Positions 1 through 9,540 of a DNA stretch of 42,572 nt are shown here, in pieces. The stretch is from Spirogloea muscicola (taxonomy: Eukaryota > Streptophyta > Zygnematophyceae > Spirogloeales > Spirogloeaceae), in NCBI GenBank assembly GCA_009602725.1, contig WELB01000150.1:323831-366402 (forward strand). Direction: 5' to 3'. Within the stretch, counting starts at the first letter, position 1. Each line of letters starts with the position of its first letter. The notes beneath the pieces are model-generated. The model made no database searches. It had not been told where the DNA came from and was given only the letters and a program-made list of their open reading frames with translations. A program made the position numbers and the translations under genes.

Positions 1-3000
1 GCCGCGCCGTGCGCTGCGCCGACGCTCCCCCCCCTTCGCCGCCCGCGCTGCAGCCTGCCGCAGGCCCCGCCGGTGCGTGTCCGTGCGCCGCTTCCGCCAC
101 CACCGCCGCCTGCTCGCCCACATAACACTCCCCGCGGCACCCCCGCTCACCGCCCGCGCCGCGCTGCTCGCTCGTGGCGCCCAGGCCTCGGCCGCCAGCT
201 GATGGAGGCCTGGGAGCACCTCCTGCGCCGCACCGTCTTCCGCCACCCCTCCTCGGGCGACGCAGCCAGCCCCGCCGACGGCCCGGACGACCCGGCAGCC
301 CGGCGGCGCGTGCTGGTGCTGGGCGCCACTGGCAAGCTCGGCCGCCACGTCGTGCGCAGCCTGCTCCGCCGCGGCTGCAGGGTGGTGGCCCTGGTCGCCA
401 GCCAGGAGCGAGCGCGGCAGGCAGGCGCCTTCCCGACTCCACCCGCCCTGCACCTGCGGGCATGCCCACCCTGTGCTCCCGGCAAGACGGCCCACTGACA
501 TGCAGAGCCCCAAGGCAGGTGCTGGAGCAAGAGGAGGGGCTCGAGGTGGGCACCGCCACTCTCACCACAGTTGTTGGGGGCGTTCACGACTACGGCGCGA
601 TCCTGGACTCCGTCAGGCAGTGCGATGCCATCGTGTACTGCGTCGGAGCTCGCTTTTCGGATGGCGGGTATCTGCCAGGCAGCTCCCCTGAGGTCAGTCG
701 CCAGTCATTCCTTAGTAAAGCTCAACCGCTTGCATGGCCCTGCCAGGCCAAGTTTGTCTTATATGCGATCATTGTTGTCTGCTTTGCTACTTGTGAGGTG
801 TAAGTGCAGCAATTGCGAGCTGTAGTGGGTCAGCATAAGAACCACTTATCAATACAAAGCTTCGTTGAATACAGGATGTCTACAAGACAGGCGTGGCAAC
901 ACTTGTGCGTGCAGCAGTGGAGGTGTACAGAGCACCTGACGCTCAAGCTGGCAGAGACGAACATAGCATATATGACTTCAAGGACTTGCAAGGCACAGAA
1001 GCGGGTGTTGATGGCTGGGCTCGTCTGGACGATGTCATCATGGGTGGCGCCTCCTCGAGCACCTTCCGTCCTGGCAACAGTGAGTTGAGGAGATCCGAAG
1101 AACGGCGGCAACCCAGCCAGTATACTTGACCGCTCTCATTGTCGCAAGCAGAGGTGTAGCTTATCATCTACTAGAGCTCTGAAGCATAAGCAGACAATAC
1201 TCGACATGCCTCCACAGGGCATCTGAAGAACTTTGAGTTATCCAGCCTTGGATCTCTCATCCTCAATGCTCACAAGTCTGTCAGGCCTACTTGGGACCAA
1301 CACTGCTTAGCTCGTAATGCAAACCTTGCTTGCTTAAGAGGAGACCCGATTTGTTGCTGGCAGTACAGACTAGATATGCACTTTTCAGGTCATAAATTAC
1401 AGATTTCAGGACTAAATTAGTGACCCCGCTGACTGCCTCACTGACTATATTCTGTGAGAAACTTGTCTAGGTTGTGCTATTTTTGAGGGCACAGTGCGAG
1501 TGGAGGGGGGTGGCTTTTGCGGCACTAGGTGACCAGCTTTGACCTGGGGCTTGTGAGGCCAGCTGGCTTTGCTGCAGCCGGCTGAGTGCTGCTGTGTGGT
1601 CACCATGCAAACAGGGCCGAGTGTCCTGGAGCTCCCATGGATTTGTCATCCTTTGATGGCATTGCACTAAGAGTCCGTGGAGATGGACAGCGTTACAAGC
1701 TCAATCTTCGGTCTACGGTATGTCCAGCTCATCCCTGTGAACAGCACTTACGGGGTTGGCTGGATTGATCAAGTACTTATAGAAAGTTGGTCCTGATGAT
1801 CTGCTGTGAGCAGATGGAACGAACAGAATTCCAGTACCAGGCAACCTTTGATACCGTGGCCAATTGCTGGATGACAGTATCCATTCCATTTGACAGGTAT
1901 TGATGTCTGCTCGGTCCTGCTAACTGTTAACGTACATAGAGCTCCTCTATTGCATTGTGCAGGAGTGAGCTTGGCCTGCATGCTTGTGTGTAATTCCATC
2001 TCCCATTACTGCATCCAGCCCCATCTCCTGAGCTTGCTTGGAAAGAATAAGCTCTGACACAATGTGCTAGTAATTTTAGAACAGGTTTCTGCCAGTCATC
2101 AGAGCTCAGGTGCAACTTGAGGCTGGGCCTCTTTGTACCACCTCTATCTGCACTGTAAGTCATGCCGCACCTGAAGTGCTCCTCTCAGACATCTCATATT
2201 CACAGAAGCTGCACAATTGACTCCTGTCTTCCGCCTCCACAGGTGGGCCTTGTCATCAGCAGGTTTCAGTACGAGGGACTTGCCAATCCGCTCTTTGTTC
2301 CCGGCGACTTCAAGCTTGAGGTCAGAGACAACATCCCCCACTGTAATTGACAAATCTTTGTATGCACACCTGCAGGGTTTTCTCCTGCTGACAGCCTGCA
2401 CGTGCAACTAGGTAGAGAGCTTGAGTGCGTATCGTGCGGAGAGGCCTCGGTTGCTGCTGGTGAGCAGCGCCGCTGTGGAGCGCAATGCTCGAGCCACCAC
2501 ATCTGAGAAGCGCGAATGCAGCATCCCCATTGTGAAACTCAATCCTGGTAAAGTATACCCTGATGGAGCTCTGCTGCGTTGCTTCAGCGTGCCCCTCCCG
2601 CCTGCGCCCCCCTGCCATGGTGGCGCTTGCGGCGTGCCTGACGATTCTCAACAACTCTTTTGGCTCAGGGGGCATTCTCACGTGGAAGCTGGTAGGAGAA
2701 GACATGGTGCGGGCCAGCGGCCTCCAATACACCATTGTGCGCCCTTGCGGCCTGACTGACAAAGATCAGGACGTGCCCTTTCTCATGGAGGTATGTGCCT
2801 GGGCCCTTTGCAGCCCGCAGCTTGCTTCCTCAAGGCCGTTGACAGAGGCCAAATGCTGAGTTGGTCGATCGTGCCCGGTATCCTTGCCAGGCCGCCCAGG
2901 GCGACTGCATCACTGGCCTCCTCTCGCGCCAGGAGGCGGCGGACGTGTGTGTTCGCGCTCTGGATTCTCCCGAAGCCGTCAACACCACATTTGAGGTGGG

Positions 3001-3277
3001 CACGCTTGGCAGATGTACATGATATAGGGTGGCCGATTAAGGTGGCAAGAAGGCGAGTGTGGGGGTGAAACGTGGGCATATGGAAGCGCACACTAGTAAT
3101 GCATGATGTTGGGATGCTGGTCTATGTGTGCAGGTGAGGCGGGACGAGGCGACAAGGGGGCTGGCCATGGAGGAGAGCGACTGGAGGGACCTATTCAGGA
3201 GGCTGCGTGAGGACCGGCAGCTTGGGGTGGTGCAGCACGCTGTGCCACCACCAGGGGTGGTTGGAAAGGGAGCATAA
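1..3277 (+). CDS. NAD(P)-binding SDR with inserted CIA30 domain (HCF173-like), 12 exons, 5' end off the window
   Basis: Exons: <1-420, 519-692, 875-1079, 1471-1528, 1615-1717, 1814-1896, 2085-2154, 2243-2320, 2412-2547, 2669-2790, 2891-2995, 3134-3277. From codon 73 they sum to 1626 nt, an exact frame ending in TAA. Exon 1 carries a Rossmann glycine motif (VLVLGATGKLG) after an Arg/Ala/Pro-rich leader that looks like a plastid transit peptide; the frame is open to base 1, so the true start is outside. Exons 3-8 encode a CIA30/NDUFAF1-type domain (DDVIMGG, VEGGGFCGTR, DGIALRVRGDG, SIPFDR, VGLVISRFQYEG). Exons 9-12 return to the dehydrogenase fold (LLLVSSAAVER, YTIVRPCGLTD). A CIA30 domain inside an atypical SDR is the layout of plant HCF173, which promotes psbA translation, and of At4g18810-like relatives; I cannot choose between them. 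The first intron (421-518) begins GC, not GT. No TATA or other promoter is visible because the window starts inside the gene. Confidence 0.85.
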
Positions 3278-4060
3278 GGGAGCAGCATGCCAGAGGTGGG
3301 GGAGGCGTAGAGGTCAGGGGGTGGAGGGGATGACTGAAGGGGGAAGAGCCCAGCGTGACATTGGCAGAAAAGAGCAGTGCAAACACAGTGCACTGGCCAA
3401 TTGCAGACATTGAGCACATCTGAACTGATCCTTTGCATGCCAACCTGCTAGCCACATTGCTGAAGCCAGAGTGGCAGGACACAGCTCTGGGCAGACCGAC
3501 CACCCCTGCATGAGTAGCAGCGCTGTGCGGAAGCCATGCGCCTGCTGCAGGGTCATAAGGTGGGATGAGTGAGGGGTGGCGATCAGTAGCGGGTGCAGAA
3601 AGTGATTGACCTGCTGTAGAGACGTTAGAGGTTGGACGGAGATGGGGCTGTCTCAGAGGTCGGTGGTGGAAGGCCAGCCAAGGAGGAGTGGCCTGGCGGG
3701 AGGACTGCTGGCTGTCCAGGGGAGACGGTTGCGGGATGCCAGAAAGGGTGTGCAATGTAGAGAGAAGCATGCACAGTGCTGGTGCGAGAAGGTGCCAGCA
3801 AGTAAGAGGGAGGAGACTAAGTCGACCGAGCAGCGCTTGAGCATGCAAGCAGTGAACAGTGGCTGTGATTCAGAGAGGGAGGGGTGCAGGTGGGCAGCTT
3901 CGTGCAGGGAAAGTTGGGGTGCAGGTCAAGGGCTGCAAAAACCAGCTATGCAAGTGGCTTACATTGAATAGGAGCTCAGAGGAAGCGGCTCCCAAGGAGG
4001 GCGAGGAATGTGAAAAGCCAGCCCAGGAGAAAACAGATAAGACTTGAAAGGCTCGAACCT
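3278..4060. other. Intergenic, no gene recognised
   Basis: This is the 3' flank of the CIA30-type gene. Several open frames exist on both strands, but none shows a recognisable domain or a consistent exon series, and they overlap each other. No retroelement hairpin was seen before about 4060. Confidence 0.5.
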
Positions 4061-4447
4061 GCGGAGGAGGCAGGGCACGCGTTTGGCAAGGCTACGGGTG
4101 GTGAAGAGCGCAGATACGCTGCCAACCCTGCCGGCAATGGATGAGTGTGGCGCAGGCAGTGGACGTGCACGGGCGTTAGGCAGTCTGTGGTTGGACCTCC
4201 TGCAGCGGCTTGCACGGCGGGCAATGATTCGTTGGGACAGCAAGGTGAGCTGCCCCGCTTCAGTGACGCCGAGTCGCTTGCCCAGGTGGTCTGCATGCGG
4301 CTCTCTGTCTCGTTTCAGCACTCCCAAGCTCATGCAGGTTCACTTGCGGACAGCCGCGGCGCTTTGGCTGCTTCTGAGTCCCGTCGGCGAAACTCTTTTC
4401 CAGCCGCAAGCCACTCCCACTTGCGGCTGCTGACTAGAGGGTATTGA
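4060..4447 (+). mobile_element. REL-type LINE, C-terminal fragment (A-prime-like)
   Basis: The translation reads as the tail of the retroelement protein: GLARRA-like helix, then FSDAESLAQV, MRLSVSFQHSQAHA, and the ending LRLLTRGY followed by TGA at 4445-4447. The upstream part (4060-4200) can be aligned to the segment after the nuclease in the A-prime copies at 16990 and 34690, but it is out of frame. It is 5' truncated and clearly dead. Confidence 0.75.
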
Positions 4448-4788
4448 GCTCCCATGCAAACAGTGTCACTGGTTTGCTCGTGGCCGCCCTTTCGGTCCAT
4501 GCGCACCCGCGTGCCTCTCTCACCGTGCGATACACCAGAAGCAGAGGGCAAGGTGCAAGCTCAGGAGGAGCGGACAAGGGCGGACGGCGATCAGCCAGGC
4601 AGGGGGCGCACGAGGGCAGCGGGCGGGCGGGGTCCCGGAAGGGGGGGGCCGAGGCCGTGGAGGTCGGCTCGGCCGGCCCGGCCCAGAGGAGGGGGAGGCG
4701 CCCAGGGCCAGTCGGCTGCGCTCCACCCCTCCTCCCTGGCCCCCAATGCCCCAGGCCCTCCCGCCCCTCCTACGCTCCCCCGCCGGCC
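4448..4788. other. GC-rich spacer between element pieces
   Basis: Very GC-rich, Gly/Arg/Pro-coding in several frames at once, which is compositional rather than evidence of a gene. It leads into the tandem repeat at 4789. Confidence 0.35.
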
Positions 4789-5110
4789 CTCCTGCCACAG
4801 CTGCTGCCTCCCACTCCTCTAGCAGCTCCAGAAGCGGACGCAGGTCGGGTCGACAAGGCCCCCATCGGCTCGGCTCCCTTCACCCCGTGGCACCCCCGGC
4901 CCTCCTTCGCCCCCCGGCCTTTCCTCCTGCCACAGCTGCTGCCTACCCTTCCTCTTGCAGCTCCACAAGCGGACGCAGGACGGATCAACACGGCCCCCGT
5001 CTGCACGGCTCCCCCCGCTCCGTGGCACCCCCAGCCCTCCTCCGGCCCCCTGCCATGCTGCGGCTGCTGCTTCCCACTCCTCTAGCAGCTCCAGAGGCAG
5101 ATGCGCAGGA
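4789..5110 (+). repeat. Tandem repeat of about 135-bp units, about 2.5 copies
   Basis: The phrase CTCCTGCCACAGCTGCTGCC begins at 4789 and again at 4924, and a weaker copy starts near 5053. Each unit holds a block coding for LAAPEADAG, SAPFTPWHP and similar Pro/Ala-rich peptides when read in one frame, and that frame is open across 4444-5085. It may be a variable proline-rich segment of an element protein or a host minisatellite; no domain is recognisable. Confidence 0.6.
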
Positions 5111-5157
5111 CTGGTCGCCAAGGCCCCCATCGGCATTTTTGGCCCTCCTTTCCAGCT

Positions 5158-5810
5158 CCATACACGACGCGCCGACATGATCGCCATCCCGCCCGGCGGC
5201 GGTCCCCGCAGCATCGCCGATTTGGTGACAACTGACTGCATCGACTCCGCCAATCCCACCAGATCGGCGTCGTTTGCAGGGCACGCGGTCGGCCTGGCGG
5301 CCCGGGGCAAGGAGCGGAAAGTATGCTGATCAACCCGGGGGGGGATGAATTCGCGGCCCTGGCAATGGATGTACACGGCTTTCGGCAGCCGCTGGCTGGA
5401 TCTCCTTCAGCGGCTTGCTCGCCAGGCCATTGACCGGCGGCCGGGTCTGCCAGGGGCGATGCCCGGCTTCAACGCCGCCGGTTTGCTCGCCCTTCCGCAT
5501 GCGCCTGGCGGTATCGCTTCAACGCTCCCTTGCCCACGCCGTCCACACGCGAGCAGGCCGTGCTACGGCCGCCACCTCTGGGTCTCGGCGGAGTGCCTCT
5601 TTCCCTGCAGCGAGCTACTCAGACCTGATGTTGCTCACTCGTGGGTACTGAGCTTTCCTCTGCATCGTCTTTGAGTTTTGCAGTGTTTTGTAGTGTAGTC
5701 CTTTTTCCGGATCCTCTTTCTTTGGCTTTCTTTCGGACATTGTCCATTCTTTGTTAGGCTGCCTTTGCCAGCTCCTCTTCTCTATGGGCGAGCACTTTCT
5801 TCCTTTCAAC
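5158..5810 (+). mobile_element. REL-type LINE lineage A: nuclease to 3'UTR
   Basis: Starts abruptly in the REL nuclease (TRRADMIAIPPGGGPR, IADLVTTDCID, ending ARGKERK). A frameshift follows near 5325 and others lie before 5460. The C-terminal domain FRMRLAVSLQRSLAHAVH is intact and ends SDLMLLTRGY with TGA at 5649-5651. The 3'UTR holds the family box GGACATTGTCCATTC and a degenerate hairpin, then ATGGGCGAGCACTTTCTTCC. The RxD, DLV and KERK positions match the PD-(D/E)XK nuclease of R2-like elements. Confidence 0.8.
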
Positions 5811-5869
5811 CCCCTCCTTCCTCCCACTGCTGCTCCCTCCCTTCGAACCTTTGTCATTTCTTTTCGGGA

Positions 5870-6010
5870 AATTCTCATGCATTTGAAACAAACAAAGGCC
5901 AAATGGCCGAGTACAAGGGAAGCGCATCTAGAAACGGACGTCATCCACAGCAGACTGACCCGCTCAGTTACCACGGGTCAATACATAAAGGTCGCTAATC
6001 GATGCCTTAA
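5870..6010 (-). mobile_element. Lineage B 3' terminus, minus strand
   Basis: The reverse complement gives the lineage B tail: the GACCCGTGG stop region, then a 3'UTR ending in TTGGCCATTTGGCC and TTTGTTTGTTTCAAAT. The same tail is seen at 6780-6860, 18820-18910, 36750-36835, 37470-37535 and 37670-37735. No coding sequence beyond the last codons remains. Confidence 0.7.
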
Positions 6011-6028
6011 TACTGGATGGCAGATATT

Positions 6029-6390
6029 GTCGGGCTGGCTTCTCACAGCCCTTGCCCCCATTGGGAGAGCCACTTCTTTTCCCATGCGCCTGGCCGTATC
6101 GATTCAACGCTCTCTTGCCCATGCCATCCACACGCGAGCAGGCCGTGCTATGGCCGCCGCCTCTGGGTCTCGGCGGAGTGCCTCTTTCCCTGCAGCGAGC
6201 TACTCAGACCTGATGTTGCTCACTCGTGGGTACTGAGCTCTTCTCTGCATCGTCTTTGAGTTTTGCAGTGTGTTGTAGTGTAGTCCTTCTTCCGGCTCCT
6301 CTTTCTTTGGCTTTGGACATTGTCCATTCTTTTTTGGGCTGGCTTTGCCAGCCCCTCTTCTCTATGGGCGAGCACTTTCTTCCTTTCCAC
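6029..6390 (+). mobile_element. Two stacked lineage A-type 3' ends
   Basis: First piece (6029-6083) is only a 3'UTR hairpin of the GGGCTGGCTTCTCACAGCCC variety. It runs directly into a lineage A C-terminal fragment (from MRLAVSIQRSLAHAIHTRA at about 6084) that ends SDLMLLTRGY, TGA at 6234-6236. The 3'UTR follows with GGACATTGTCCATTC and a perfect hairpin at 6336-6354. Confidence 0.75.
6336..6354 (+). repeat. Reference copy of the conserved LINE 3' hairpin
   Basis: Perfect 7-bp stem GGGCTGG / CCAGCCC with a 5-base loop. It lies about 100 bases after the stop codon and 17 bases before GGGCGAGC. More than 20 versions occur across the window, always in element 3'UTRs. A role as the reverse transcriptase recognition structure is inferred from its position, by analogy with R2 and other LINE 3'UTRs. 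Confidence 0.7.
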
Positions 6391-6862
6391 ACATCGCTGG
6401 GCACGCAGTGGGCAGTGCTGAACAAAGAAAGTTGCAGCACTACTCCGATTACCCCCAATGTGATTAGCTCCTGCCCGCGGCAATCGACATCTTTGGCTGC
6501 TTAGGTCCTCGTTTCCTTACGCTCCTTCAAAACATAGCCAATCTAGGCTACACACGACATGCAGATGTGTTCCCGGCTAAGATGGGCATGCCAGCTGCAT
6601 GTCTGTCATTCTTGCGACGACCAGTTTTGGCCTGTTTGCAGCGTGCTCAGGTTAATGCTTTGCACCAGAAAGCTGAGCGAGCTCTAGTTGGTGGCAGAAG
6701 GGCTTCGTTCTGCCATCTAGTATCCAGGCATCGGTTAGCGACCTTTAAGTTTTGACCCGTGGCTACTGAGCGGGTCAATCTACTGTAGGTTATGTAGGTC
6801 TCAAGATGTGCTTGCCTTTGTACTTGGCCATTTGGCCTTCGTTTGCTTCAAATACACGCAAT
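6391..6862 (+). mobile_element. REL-type LINE lineage B, 3' half
   Basis: Opens in the HTSLGTQWAVL segment just after the nuclease domain. In shifting frames it then shows DIFGCLGPRFLTLLQN, GYTRHADVF and LSFLRRPVLACLQRAQ, the lineage B C-terminal domain. The last codons have decayed (ATFKF-stop, TGA at 6753-6755, in place of LLTRGY). The lineage B 3'UTR follows to about 6860. Dead copy. Confidence 0.75.
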
Positions 6863-7335
6863 TTCCCCACACGGCCCACCCCCGGACCTGCGGGCCCAGG
6901 CCCCTTCACTGCGCTGGTGGACAAAGCTTGCCTATGACCAGGTGGTGGAGCTCCGCCGCCGCACGACCTTCGAGGGCGCGCCCGGAACCTCTCCGCCTCC
7001 TCCCCCGGGGCGGCGGCGTGGTTGTCAGCGCTCCCAATCTACGCGGCGCTCAACAATGCCCGACGAAATTTTCAGGACGGCGGTCCACCGGCTCCTGGGC
7101 CTCCTCCCTCCCTGCCTCGTCGGGGTCCAACAGTGCGAGTGCGGTGCCCGCCACGATGACCCTGCGGCGCTGGCTGCCCACATGCTCCGCTGCGCGCACG
7201 GGGGCGAGCGAACCGGTTCACACGACCTTCTGCGAGACGCCATGCAGGGTGTGTTCCTGGAGGCCGGCTACCAGGTGGCAGTGGAAAATACGACAATTAT
7301 GCCCATCCAGCGGAGCGCCGACGGACAGCTTCGAG
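6863..7335 (+). mobile_element. REL-type LINE lineage A, 5' part, interrupted by nested insert
   Basis: Begins near PDLRAQA, upstream of the zinc knuckle, and runs through PDEIFRTAVHRLLGLLPPCL, the CCHC knuckle CECGARHDDPAALAAHMLRC (C-x-C-x12-H-x3-C) and ERTGSHDLLRDAMQGVFLEAG. At about 7333 it breaks inside the codons for DGQLHT and resumes at 7541. The break is an insertion of another element's 3' end. Confidence 0.85.
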
Positions 7336-7540
7336 AGAAGGGCTCGCCCATTGAGGATAGGGGCTGGAAAAACACAGCCCAGAAAAGAATGAACAAAGGA
7401 CGAGAAGGGGCCAGGGGAAGTACGAAGAACAAGAAGCACTAAAAAGAAACGAAGCAGCTGCGAAGCACTCAGTAACCCCTGCTAAGCAGCCTCAGGTCAG
7501 AGAGACTGGGTTCCTGGAAGCGGGTCCCCTGGCCAGGCCC
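7333..7540 (-). mobile_element. Nested 208-bp 3'-end insertion in a lineage A copy
   Basis: On the minus strand it reads SGQGTRFQ-type codons, SDLRLLSRGY-stop, a 3'UTR, the CCAGCCC-type hairpin and AATGGGCGAGCCCTTCTC. The host element reads GACGGACAGCTTC on the left and CGGCTTCACACCC on the right, so GCTTC is duplicated around the insert. A nearly identical unit with almost the same 5' end lies at 24841-25045. Confidence 0.8.
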
Positions 7541-8185
7541 GGCTTCACACCCGCCGCGCTGACCTAGTTGCCATCCCGCCCGGAGGAGGTCCGCATATCA
7601 TCGCAGACGTGGTGAGTGCAGATTGCGTCGACTCCGCCAACCCTGCAAAATCGGCGACGCTCGCTGGGCACGCGGTCGCTTTGGCAGCTCGGAGTAAGGA
7701 GCGCAAGTACGCTGACCACCCTCCAGGCGATGACTGCGCGGCCCTGGCAATTGAAGTTCACGGGGCCTTTGGCAGGGGCTGGTTGGATCTCCTCCAGCGG
7801 CTTGCCCGGCGGGCCATCGAGCGGCGGCCGGGTTTGCCAGGCTTCAATGCTGTCGGCTCCCTCGCTCAGGTCTTTCGAATGCGATTGGCGGTCTCGCTCC
7901 AGCGCTCTCAGGCTCATGCGGTCCAGTCCACACGCGCGCTGGCAGCGCTATGGCTGCTGCCTCAGGGTCTCAGCAGAGTGCCGCTTTTCCTGCTGCGAGC
8001 TATTCTGATTTGCTGTTGCTCACTCGTGGTTACTGAGCATCCATCTGCATCATTTCGTGTCTTGTTGTGTAGTTTTGTCTTTCCGGGCACTGTTTTGTGG
8101 CCTTTGAGGCCTGCGGACATTGTCCATTCTTTCCTGGGCTGGCTTTGCAAGCCCCTCTTTTTCTATGGGCGAGCCGTCTCTCCCG
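7541..8185 (+). mobile_element. REL-type LINE lineage A, nuclease, C-terminus and 3'UTR
   Basis: Continuation of the copy that starts at 6863. It holds RRADLVAIPPGGGPHIIADV, DCVDSANPAKSATLAGHA, ARSKERKYADHPPGDD, then DVHGAFG-like and LDLLQRLARRAIERR helices and VFRMRLAVSLQRSQAHA. A frameshift near 7930 destroys the last 30 codons, although the DNA still matches the LLTRGY ending. The 3'UTR includes TTGAGGCCTGCGGACATTG and the hairpin near 8137. Confidence 0.85.
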
Positions 8186-8189
8186 CCTC

Positions 8190-8400
8190 TATCGAAGGGG
8201 ACCCGCTTCCAGGAGCCCAGTTCCTCTGACCTGCGGCTGCTTAGCAGGGGTTACTGAGTGCTTCGTAGCTGCTCAGTTTCTTTTTGTGCTTGCTTTCATT
8301 AGTGCTTCTCCTGGCCCCTTCTCAACCTTTGTTCATTCTTTTTTGGGCTGGCTTTTCCAGCCCCTATCCTCAATGGGCTAGCCCCCCTTCTCTCGCAAGC
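8190..8400 (+). mobile_element. SINE-like 3'-end unit
   Basis: Starts at GGGGACCCGCTTCCAGGAGC, the last codons before the C-terminal stop, then 3'UTR, a TTTTTTGGGCTGGCTTTTCC hairpin and TCCTCAATGGGCTAGCC. It has no body. The same unit recurs at 13436, 14878, 36880 and 37370 (+) and at 7333 and 24841 (-). Confidence 0.7.
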
Positions 8401-8880
8401 GCTGCCTGCTCGTCACGCACATGTGGTTCGCGCTTACTTCGCAGCGTCAGGCTCTGGCCATCTATCAGCGTGCCGGGCGCACTGTGCCAGGGCGCTGGCG
8501 TGCGGGGTCGTGCCTCGGCGCCCCCACGTTTGTCTGGCCAACGTGTCTGTGCTCACCAGTGGGTACGGAAGTTCCCCTGATTCCGTGTTTCGCTCACCAA
8601 CAGTGTACCTGCCTTGCTTGGGCTCTCTTTCCTTCCAACGCTCCCTAGCCCCCGCCGTCCACACGCGAGCAGGCCGTGTTATGGCTGCTGCCTCTGGGTC
8701 TCGGCGGAGTGCCTCTTACCCTGCAGCGAGCTACTCTGACTTGATGTTGCTCACTCGCGGGCACTGAGCTTCCCTCTGAATCATCTCGTGTTTTGTAGTG
8801 TAGTCCTCTTTCGGCACCTTTTTCTTTGGATTTGGACATTGTCCATTCTTCTTTGGGCTGGCTTTGCTAGCCCCCCTTCT
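8401..8880 (+). mobile_element. Two C-terminal LINE fragments in series
   Basis: 8401-8570 codes in two frames for a diverged version of the C-terminal domain (SQRQALAIYQRAGRT, then VSVLTSGY). 8625-8880 is a lineage A end: FQRSLAPAVHTRAGRVMAAA, SDLMLLTRGH, TGA at 8765-8767, 3'UTR with GGACATTGTCCATTC and the hairpin GGGCTGGCTTTGCTAGCC. Confidence 0.65.
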
Positions 8881-9195
8881 CGAAATTGCGAATGCGGCTG
8901 CTGCTATTGAAAGAGCGGCTGTCAGCGGAAGTCAGATGAGCTAAGGGGAGGAAGAGCAACCCCGCTGCGCAAGCCAGAGGCTGGGCGCGACCGGCGCGGC
9001 GGTGCAAAGCAAGCGCTTGGGAGCGCTGGAGGGACATAGACAATCACATGCGGTAGCAGGACACAAGACCCAAAGGCACCGAGCCTCCAGGAAGTGCTGC
9101 ACCCTGTTCCCGGCGCCGCTGGTCAGCTTGAGATGCCAGCAGCGAAAGTAACGAGGACGTCTCTCAGGGCGAGCACTTTCTTCATCCATGCGCAC
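8881..9195 (-). mobile_element. Minus-strand fragment of a further LINE sublineage
   Basis: About 150 bp (8934-9085) matches 31619-31785. At the second site the minus strand codes for RMCLSMSLRRSQALALHRR, IGRALVAASGLRSG: the C-terminal domain shared by all sublineages. The first 50 bases contain a small repeat (GAATGCGGCTGCTGCTATTG) seen also at 16680 and 31358. Confidence 0.6.
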
Positions 9196-9289
9196 TGTGC
9201 ACCTTCTCTCGTTCAGGGGCGTTCAGGGTCGGCCACTCCACGGTAGCAGCTGAGCGTGAGATGAGGAAATTTGGGAGGTACATCTGCAC

Positions 9290-9540
9290 TCCGCTGTGCC
9301 GCAGGCTGGGCAGCTCAGAGCCTCGCAGCAACCCCCACGTTCTAATATCCTACTCAATGAAGTCGTTATTCTAATTATGCACAACGTGAAGATGTGCTTA
9401 CAGGTGAGATGCGCTTGCCGGCAGCATAGATGTCGTTCTTGCGCCCTTGTGTGCCAGCCAGTCTGCAGCGAGCTCAGGCTCATCCATTGCACCAGATGGC
9501 TGGACGAGCTTTAGTTGGAGGCGTAAGGCTTGGACCCAAT
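9290..9540 (+). mobile_element. Old lineage B C-terminal remnant
   Basis: In the frame starting near 9345 the peptide (VVILIMHNVKMCLQVRCACR) lines up with the alternate-frame reading of the lineage B copy at 36505. In the true frame SFLRPCVPASLQRAQAHPLH and AGRALVGG are visible. It is eroded and has no 3'UTR. Confidence 0.5.

Noticed and set aside
3195-3848. Long minus-strand open frame
   Set aside because: It overlaps the last exon of the CIA30-type gene in antisense, is low in recognisable motifs and its Ser/Pro/His make-up fits compositional openness.
4444-5085. Proline/arginine-rich protein gene
   Set aside because: Several frames are open at once in extremely GC-rich DNA and the region is bounded by element fragments; reported as a repeat instead.
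6336-6354. Hairpin as a bacterial rho-independent terminator
   Set aside because: The window is eukaryotic, the hairpin recurs in element 3'UTRs on both strands, and its association is with the LINE stop codon, not with operon ends.
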